From: an uncultured Gemmatimonadota bacterium
GTDB lineage: Bacteria; Gemmatimonadota; Gemmatimonadetes; Gemmatimonadales; Gemmatimonadaceae
Length of the DNA stretch: 10,766 nucleotides
Direction of reading: 5' to 3'
Assembly: GCA_903894655.1 (NCBI GenBank)
Contig: CAITQY010000153.1
Location: 1 to 10,766 of the forward strand
Below are positions 6,560 to 10,766 of the stretch, one piece after another. The stretch's first letter is position 1. Every line of letters begins with the position of its first letter. The position numbers and the translations under genes are program-made. The notes under the pieces were generated by a model that was not told where the DNA came from, did no database searches, and saw only the letters and a program-made list of their open reading frames with translations.

Positions 6560-7528
6560 ATGGCTGGTGCCCCGGTTCTCGAGTTCGAGCGTCCTTTAGC
6601 TGAGCTCGAAAAGCAGATCGAGGAGCTGAAACGACTCGCGTCCGATAGTTCGCTGAACGTCGAACAGGAGTTGGAGCCGCTTCAGAAAAAGCTCGGTGAG
6701 CTGCGCGTGGAGATCTACCGAAAGCTGACGCCGCTGCAGCGCGTGCAGGTGGCCCGTATTTCACGCCGCCCATTCACGTCCGACTATATCAAGCTCGCTT
6801 TCACCGACTTCATCGAGTTGCATGGCGATCGGCTGTTTCGCGAAGACGCCGCTATCCTCGCTGGCTGGGCGCGTCTCGACGGCGAGACGGTCATGATCAT
6901 CGGGCACGAGCGCGGCCGCGACACGAAGGAGAATCTGCGCCGCAACTTCGGCATGCCGCATCCCGAGGGCTACCGGAAGGCGCTGCGGCTCATGAAGCTG
7001 GCGGAGAAGTTCCACGTGCCGGTGCTCACGTTTATCGACACCCCGGGCGCGTGGCCCGGACTCGGTGCCGAAGAGCGTGGTCAGAGCGAGGCGATCGCCC
7101 GCAACCTGCTCGAGATGAGCAATCTGCAGGTCCCGATCATCGCTACCGTGATTGGCGAAGGCGGCTCGGGCGGCGCGCTGGCACTTGGCGTCGCCGATCG
7201 CGTGCTGATGCTCGAGAACTCGGTGTACTCCACGATTTCCGTGGAAGGGTGTGCGGCCATTCTCTGGAAGGATGGCAAAAGCCCGGAAATGCGCGAGAAG
7301 GCGGCTACCGCCCTGCGCGTGACCGCCCCCGATCTGATCGAGCTGCGGGTGATCGACGAGATCGTCCCCGAGCCGGTGGGTGGCGCCCACTCGGATCACG
7401 CCACGACCGCCAACAACCTGCGCGACAGCCTCGTGCGGAACCTCGAAGAGCTGCGTCGCCTGAAGCCGGACAAGCTCGTGCGTCGCCGACGTGAGAAGTT
7501 CCTGCGCATGGGGCAGTTCACCGAGTAG
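6560..7528 (+). CDS. accA: Acetyl-CoA carboxylase carboxyltransferase subunit alpha
   Basis: Encodes 322 residues, close to E. coli AccA (319). With AccD it forms the carboxyltransferase that moves CO2 from biotinylated AccB to acetyl-CoA, making malonyl-CoA for fatty-acid synthesis in the cytoplasm; accD is not in the window. The N-terminus has the usual helical segment LEFERPLAELEKQIEELKRL. The crotonase-type core shows FIDTPGAWPGLGAEERGQ (from about residue 157), GEGGSGGALALGVADRVLML (from about 199) and YSTISVEGCAAILWKD. All are standard for AccA. ATG 6560 is preceded by AGGA (6551-6554) at 5 bases. It lies 30 bases after dnaE, the same order as in E. coli, and 10 bases before the PSP1 gene, so co-transcription is likely. 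The gene is intact and ends with TAG. Confidence 0.97.
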   Translation: MAGAPVLEFERPLAELEKQIEELKRLASDSSLNVEQELEPLQKKLGELRVEIYRKLTPLQRVQVARISRRPFTSDYIKLAFTDFIELHGDRLFREDAAILAGWARLDGETVMIIGHERGRDTKENLRRNFGMPHPEGYRKALRLMKLAEKFHVPVLTFIDTPGAWPGLGAEERGQSEAIARNLLEMSNLQVPIIATVIGEGGSGGALALGVADRVLMLENSVYSTISVEGCAAILWKDGKSPEMREKAATALRVTAPDLIELRVIDEIVPEPVGGAHSDHATTANNLRDSLVRNLEELRRLKPDKLVRRRREKFLRMGQFTE

Positions 7529-7538
7529 CTTTCACGTC

Positions 7539-8756
7539 GTGGCGCATCTGATCGAAGTCGCGTTCCGCGGCAACCGGAAGGAATTCTTCAGCTGGACAGG
7601 CGAGACGGCACCCCCACTCAAGGCGGGGGTGATCGTCGAGGCTGACCGTGGTGAGGATTTTGGGCGTGTGCACTCGACCGGCGAATTGGCCGAGGTCCGC
7701 TGTAACGGCTGCGCCCATGGCTGCGGAACGACGCCACCGCCGAGGGCCGCGTTGCGCCTCGCCACCGCAGCCGACGAACAGCTCGACCGCGAGCTGACGG
7801 TCGAGAATGAGGCGGTGCGTCGCAAGTCGATGGAACGCGTGAAGGCGAACCATCTGGTGATGAAGCTGACGGATGTCGAATGGCAGTGGGACCGGCGAAA
7901 GCTCACGATCTTTTTTACCGCTGAACGACGGGTCGACTTCCGTGGCCTCGTGCGCGATCTCGCCGCCCTGTTCCGCACCCGGATCGAACTCAAGCAGATT
8001 GGCGTGCGCGACGAAGCGAAGCGACTCTCAGGCGTGGGACGGTGCGGACGCGAGTACTGCTCGGCGTCGTGGCTCCCCGACCTGCGTCCGGTCAATCTCG
8101 GCGTGGCCAAAGATCAGAAGCTGTCACTCAATCCGCAGCAGATCTCCGGGGCCTGCGGACGCCTGATGTGCTGCCTGCGCTACGAGCACGAGTTCTACGT
8201 GCTGAGCCGGCGCAAATTCCCGAAGGAAGGGAAGATTCTCACGACGTCGCTCGGCGAGGAGAAGGTGATCGCCTGCGATATCTTCAACGAGCGCATCACG
8301 CTGCGCACGGCGGAAGGTGACAGTCGTGTGATTGCCCTGGCCGATCTTCGCACCGAGTTGGAAGGGCTGGATCAGCCCACGGATCATGCGCATGACGACG
8401 CGCCATCGCACGCGGCGGATGATCCCGTTGACGAAGCAGTGAACGCGATGCTCGACACGGTCGAGATGGAGATCGCGCCGTTGCTGGCGGCGATGACGGT
8501 GGTGGAAGTAGCGCCCGTCGTCGTGACTGATGTCGTGACGGAAGTCGTGACGGATGTCGTAGAGGAAACAGCGACTGAGGATGCCGAAAGCGAAGACGCC
8601 GCCGGCGACGCGACTCGTCGCAAACGGCGTCGTGGCCGTCGCGGTGGCCGTCGTCTCAGGGCCGCGGAGCAGCGACGCCAGTCCGAGCAGGATGGATCGC
8701 CGATGCCGCCCGATGGTGGTGACGACGCCGACGATGGCGATGACAACGAGGAGTAA
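7539..8756 (+). CDS. PSP1 domain protein (RicT/YaaT-like) with a long low-complexity C-terminal tail
   Basis: Encodes 405 residues from GTG 7539 (MAHLIEVAFRGNRKEFF). An ATG at 7491 would overlap accA by 38 bases and add a non-conserved leader. The PSP1 core (about 70-220) has VKANHLVMKLTDVEWQWD, VDFRGLVRDLAALFRTRIEL and the cysteine-rich signature VGRCGREYC (C169, C174), then SLNPQQISGACGRLMCCLRYE (C206, C211, C212). In Bacillus subtilis, RicT cysteines of this region help bind Fe-S clusters in a complex with RicA and RicF that affects RNA processing. From memory RicT has CC where this protein has Cys-Ser (174-175). An extra motif CNGCAHGC (C55, C58, C62) lies in the N-terminal part. After about residue 265 the tail is acidic, contains four VVT(D/E)-type repeats, then an Arg-rich patch (TRRKRRRGRRGGRRLR) and ends DDADDGDDNEE. 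The Arg patch suggests nucleic-acid binding (inference). The exact role in this organism is unknown. Confidence 0.85.
   Translation: MAHLIEVAFRGNRKEFFSWTGETAPPLKAGVIVEADRGEDFGRVHSTGELAEVRCNGCAHGCGTTPPPRAALRLATAADEQLDRELTVENEAVRRKSMERVKANHLVMKLTDVEWQWDRRKLTIFFTAERRVDFRGLVRDLAALFRTRIELKQIGVRDEAKRLSGVGRCGREYCSASWLPDLRPVNLGVAKDQKLSLNPQQISGACGRLMCCLRYEHEFYVLSRRKFPKEGKILTTSLGEEKVIACDIFNERITLRTAEGDSRVIALADLRTELEGLDQPTDHAHDDAPSHAADDPVDEAVNAMLDTVEMEIAPLLAAMTVVEVAPVVVTDVVTEVVTDVVEETATEDAESEDAAGDATRRKRRRGRRGGRRLRAAEQRRQSEQDGSPMPPDGGDDADDGDDNEE
8520..8567 (+). repeat. Four tandem 12-base units inside the PSP1 gene
   Basis: Four consecutive in-frame units: GTCGTGACTGAT, GTCGTGACGGAA, GTCGTGACGGAT and GTCGTAGAGGAA. 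They encode VVTD, VVTE, VVTD and VVEE. The near identity at DNA level suggests recent expansion by slippage, in a low-complexity linker between the PSP1 core and the Arg-rich tail. Confidence 0.85.
8748..8753 (+). promoter_or_regulatory. Ribosome binding site for metG, overlapping the end of the PSP1 gene
   Basis: GAGGAG (8748-8753) ends 10 bases before GTG 8764 and abuts the PSP1 stop TAA 8754-8756. It supports the GTG start and suggests translational coupling. In-frame ATG codons at 8734 and 8740 are alternative starts but lie upstream of or at this site and would add poorly conserved residues. Confidence 0.55.
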
Positions 8757-8763
8757 GCCGGAC

Positions 8764-10329
8764 GTGCCGCGATTCTACCTGACTACCGCCATCGATTACG
8801 CGAATGGCGATCCGCACTTGGGCCATGCCCTGGAGAAGATCGGCGCCGATGTTATCGCGCGCTATCGTCGCCAGTGCGGGGACGAGGTGCATCTGCTGAT
8901 CGGCATGGACGAGCATGGGCAGAAGGTGCAGCAGACGGCCGCCAAGGATGGCGTGGCCCCGCAGGCCTTCACCGATGAAATCGCCGCGCGCTTTCAGGCG
9001 ATCTGGACCAAACTCGGCATTTCGTACGATCAGTTCATCCGCACCACCGAGCCGCATCACAAGGCCGGCGTTCAGGCCTTGATCCGCATGATCGCCGAGC
9101 GCAATCCGGATGATTTCTACGAGCGCTCGTACACCGGCATGTATTGCGTTGGCTGTGAAGCGTTCAAGCAGGACGCGGATATCGTGGACGGAAAGTGCGT
9201 GCTGCATTCCACGCGCACCCTCGAGGAAGTGGAAGAACGCAACTGGTTCTTCCGCCTCTCGAAGTATCAGGGATTCCTGCAGAACCTGCTGGCCACGAAT
9301 CCATCGTTCATCGAACCGGAGAGCCGTCGCAACGAGATCCTCGGCTTGCTGGCCCAGGGTCTCGAGGACATCTCGGCCTCGCGCGCCCGTCTCGACTGGG
9401 CGGTGCCGTTCCCGCTCGTGCTGTCCAACGGCGAGACGCAGGGCACGTACGTGTGGTTTGACGCACTGCCCAACTACCTCACGGCCACCGGCTTCCCCGA
9501 CGCCGGCTACGCCGATCGCTGGCCCGCCGATCTGCACATCATCGGCAAGGACATCACGCGCTTTCACGTCGTGATCTGGCCGGCGATGCTCGAAGCGGCC
9601 GGGTTACCGTTACCGAAGCAGGTGTGGGCGCACGGGTTCGTGCAGTTGGGCGGCGAGCGCTTCTCGAAGAGTGCCGGCGTCAAGCTCGACCTCGGCGAAG
9701 CGATCGACCGCTATGGGGCCGACGCGTTCCGCTACGTGCTGCTGCGCGAAGTGCCGTTCGACAGCGACGGCAACTTCTCATGGGAGCGCTTCGAGGAGCG
9801 CTACACGAGTGATCTGGCGAATGCGTTCGGCAACCTGGCCAGTCGTGCGATCGCGATGGTGGAGAAGTATTTCGACGGCGTCGTGCCGACCGCGTTGCGC
9901 CCGGACGCGGAGGGCGACGACGATGTCGATATCGCGGCCTATCACGCGGGCATGAACGGGTCGCGAGGCTGGCTGCTGCACGAGGGGCTGGCGGCGGTGT
10001 CGCGCATGACGGCCCGCGCGAACGAGTACACGGCCGCGACGACGCCATGGGCCGTGGCGAAGGATCCGGCGCGTGCGGCCGAACTCGCGCAGATTCTCGC
10101 CTCGCTGATCCGTCGGATCGCGCGGCAAACCGTGCTGCTCGCGCCGTTCATGCCGACGAAGGTCGAAGCCGTGTGGGCGCAACTCGGTGCCCCGGGCACC
10201 GCCGGCGCACAGCGGATCGACGACCTGGCCTCGTTGGAGCCGGCTGGCTGGCGCGTGCAGAAGGGGGAGGGGGTGTTCCCGCGACCCGCACCGCCGGCGG
10301 CGCCCCCGGCGGCCCCGGGCCGGCACTAG
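8764..10329 (+). CDS. metG: Methionyl-tRNA synthetase
   Basis: Encodes 521 residues from GTG 8764 (MPRFYLTTAIDYANGDPHLGHALEKIGADV) and charges tRNA-Met with methionine. The class I HIGH motif is HLGH (18-21). The second signature is RFSKS (299-303), a variant of KMSKS that keeps the essential second Lys (K302). A single zinc knuckle, C128-x2-C131-x13-C145-x2-H148, has the same spacing as the Thermus enzyme (127, 130, 144, 147), so this is the Thermus/Bacillus-type MetRS and not the two-knuckle E. coli type. Anticodon-recognition helices follow (SDLANAFGNLASRAIAMVEKY, ANEYTAATTPWAVAKDP). No C-terminal EMAP/tRNA-binding OB domain is present. The protein ends in a Pro/Ala-rich tail (RPAPPAAPPAAPGRH). 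The start is 7 bases after the PSP1 stop. ATG 8740 is an alternative start that would overlap the PSP1 gene. It is the last gene of the dnaE-accA-PSP1-metG run and ends with TAG. Confidence 0.96.
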   Translation: MPRFYLTTAIDYANGDPHLGHALEKIGADVIARYRRQCGDEVHLLIGMDEHGQKVQQTAAKDGVAPQAFTDEIAARFQAIWTKLGISYDQFIRTTEPHHKAGVQALIRMIAERNPDDFYERSYTGMYCVGCEAFKQDADIVDGKCVLHSTRTLEEVEERNWFFRLSKYQGFLQNLLATNPSFIEPESRRNEILGLLAQGLEDISASRARLDWAVPFPLVLSNGETQGTYVWFDALPNYLTATGFPDAGYADRWPADLHIIGKDITRFHVVIWPAMLEAAGLPLPKQVWAHGFVQLGGERFSKSAGVKLDLGEAIDRYGADAFRYVLLREVPFDSDGNFSWERFEERYTSDLANAFGNLASRAIAMVEKYFDGVVPTALRPDAEGDDDVDIAAYHAGMNGSRGWLLHEGLAAVSRMTARANEYTAATTPWAVAKDPARAAELAQILASLIRRIARQTVLLAPFMPTKVEAVWAQLGAPGTAGAQRIDDLASLEPAGWRVQKGEGVFPRPAPPAAPPAAPGRH

Positions 10330-10412
10330 ACCGTCACACCCGGGGCGTTTTCGTTACCCTGACGAGTCGTACCGTCACAGAAACAAGCACTTTTCGTTCA
10401 GTGTTCGAAGGA

Positions 10413-10442
10413 TCACCGTTTAAAAAATTACTTTTGCGGTGA
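10413..10442. other. Possible AT-rich stem-loop or operator in the pilin leader
   Basis: Inverted repeat TCACCG (10413-10418) and CGGTGA (10437-10442), separated by 18 mostly A/T bases. Inside the loop AAAA can pair with TTTT, giving a 6+4 bp stem with a small internal loop. It lies 50 bases before the pilin-like ATG. It could be a regulator site or an RNA hairpin. It is not followed by a T-run, so a terminator is unlikely. Confidence 0.3.
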
Positions 10443-10480
10443 ATCAGTCGTACTTCATCTGGCGTACCGATCCTAAGCCA

Positions 10481-10486
10481 GAGGAA
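10481..10486 (+). promoter_or_regulatory. Ribosome binding site for the PilX-like gene
   Basis: GAGGAA (10481-10486, within AGAGGAAG) lies 5 bases before ATG 10492 and supports that start. Confidence 0.55.
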
Positions 10487-10491
10487 GTGCC

Positions 10492-10766
10492 ATGACGTCC
10501 CATCAGGTTACGCAGCCGCGGCTGCCAGCACATCGCCAACGCCGGGGCTTCGCCCTCGAGGTGGTGCTGCTCATGCTCGTGATGTTCTCGATCATCGTGC
10601 TGGCCGGGTTATCGGCCGTGACGACGATCGCGCGTACGTCCAACGCGGACTATCGGGGGGCGCGCGCGTCGTACGCGGCCGAGGGCGGCGCCGACGACAT
10701 CATGTCGCAGCTCGACGCGGCGATGCAGGACGGCGTCATCAACGGGGATGACATCGCGTCGATCAC
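10492..10766 (+). CDS. PilX-like type IV pilus minor pilin, N-terminal part (cut by window edge)
   Basis: The frame starts at ATG 10492 and stays open to the right edge (91 complete codons). A short basic leader (MTSHQVTQPRLPAHRQRRG) ends at Gly19, then FALEVVLLMLVMFSIIVLAG forms one hydrophobic helix. This is the prepilin pattern, cut by PilD after the Gly and methylated on Phe20. The next block, SNADYRGARASYAAEGGADDIM, resembles the N-terminal domain of PilX-type minor pilins, with its conserved AAE shortly after the helix. PilX-like proteins sit in or prime the pilus tip complex at the inner membrane. The acidic residue after the cleavage site is Glu at +4 and not the +5 Glu of major pilins; many PilX and GspK proteins lack +5 Glu too. 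It is probably the start of, or part of, a pilus gene cluster beyond the window. The family call is moderately sure; the prepilin call is stronger. Confidence 0.7.
   Translation, partial: MTSHQVTQPRLPAHRQRRGFALEVVLLMLVMFSIIVLAGLSAVTTIARTSNADYRGARASYAAEGGADDIMSQLDAAMQDGVINGDDIASI

Larger units (their letters stand above)
10330..10491. other. Intergenic region between metG and pilin-like gene
   Basis: 162 bases without a gene. It is clearly richer in A and T than the coding sequence around it, mainly at 10381-10435. It contains a 9-base direct repeat ACCGTCACA (10330-10338 and 10371-10379), a short inverted repeat CGTCA/TGACG (10332-10336 and 10360-10364) and the stem-loop listed separately. 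I see no clear intrinsic terminator for metG. The AT-rich part is the likely promoter region for the downstream gene, but no convincing -35/-10 pair could be picked by eye. Confidence 0.5.

Noticed and set aside
10258..10321. GC-rich inverted repeats at the end of metG as a terminator
   Set aside because: They lie in the Pro/Ala-rich coding tail, before the stop codon, and no T-run follows the stem.
10434..10462. TTGCGG plus downstream box as a sigma-70 promoter for the pilin-like gene
   Set aside because: No acceptable -10 hexamer is found at 15-18 bases.

Overview
The window is a stretch of high-GC bacterial chromosome packed with conserved housekeeping genes. The lipoprotein-type signal on the aminopeptidase-like protein and the pilin-like gene at the right edge suggest a Gram-negative (diderm) host. 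Gene content and order (dnaE-accA-PSP1-metG) and protein style fit Gemmatimonadota best. That assignment is inferred from memory of such genomes and was not tested by a search.

Layout. (1) Positions 1-651, plus strand: the C-terminal part of an M16 (PqqL/pitrilysin-like) zinc protease, cut by the left edge. (2) Positions 602-1681, minus strand: a lipoprotein-type predicted aminopeptidase (PF10023/COG4324 type) with an HELLH motif. Its 3' end overlaps the M16 gene by 50 bases, convergently. (3) A 60-base divergent gap holds the start signals of that gene and of dnaE. (4) Positions 1742-6529, plus strand: dnaE, the catalytic subunit of replicative DNA polymerase III, interrupted by a 427-codon LAGLIDADG-type intein at the conserved GFNK/SHS site. 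(5) accA (6560-7528), a PSP1/RicT-like gene (7539-8756) and metG (8764-10329) follow on the same strand with gaps of 30, 10 and 7 bases, so they probably form an operon with dnaE. (6) A 162-base, locally AT-rich gap precedes a type IV pilus PilX-like minor pilin gene (from 10492) that runs off the right edge.

The most striking observation is in dnaE. Everything needed for an active intein is present: Cys1, the TxxH block, two LAGLIDADG motifs, the terminal His-Asn and a Ser+1. However, an in-frame TAG stop at 5219-5221 lies 23 codons before the intein's end, and the same frame then continues through the last intein blocks and the entire C-extein. Without the intein and the stop, the product would be a normal 1168-residue DnaE. 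As written, ordinary translation gives an 1159-residue dead-end product that cannot splice. TAG ends accA and metG in this same window, so it is a normal stop here. The options are a sequencing or assembly error, a recent nonsense mutation backed by another polymerase copy, stop readthrough, or a two-piece intein that splices in trans after internal initiation. The first two are more economical; the last would be new biology.

Functionally the cluster joins replication (DnaE), fatty-acid synthesis (AccA), a Cys-rich PSP1 protein and translation (MetRS). I see no tRNA, rRNA, CRISPR array, insertion sequence or phage gene. The only mobile element is the intein.
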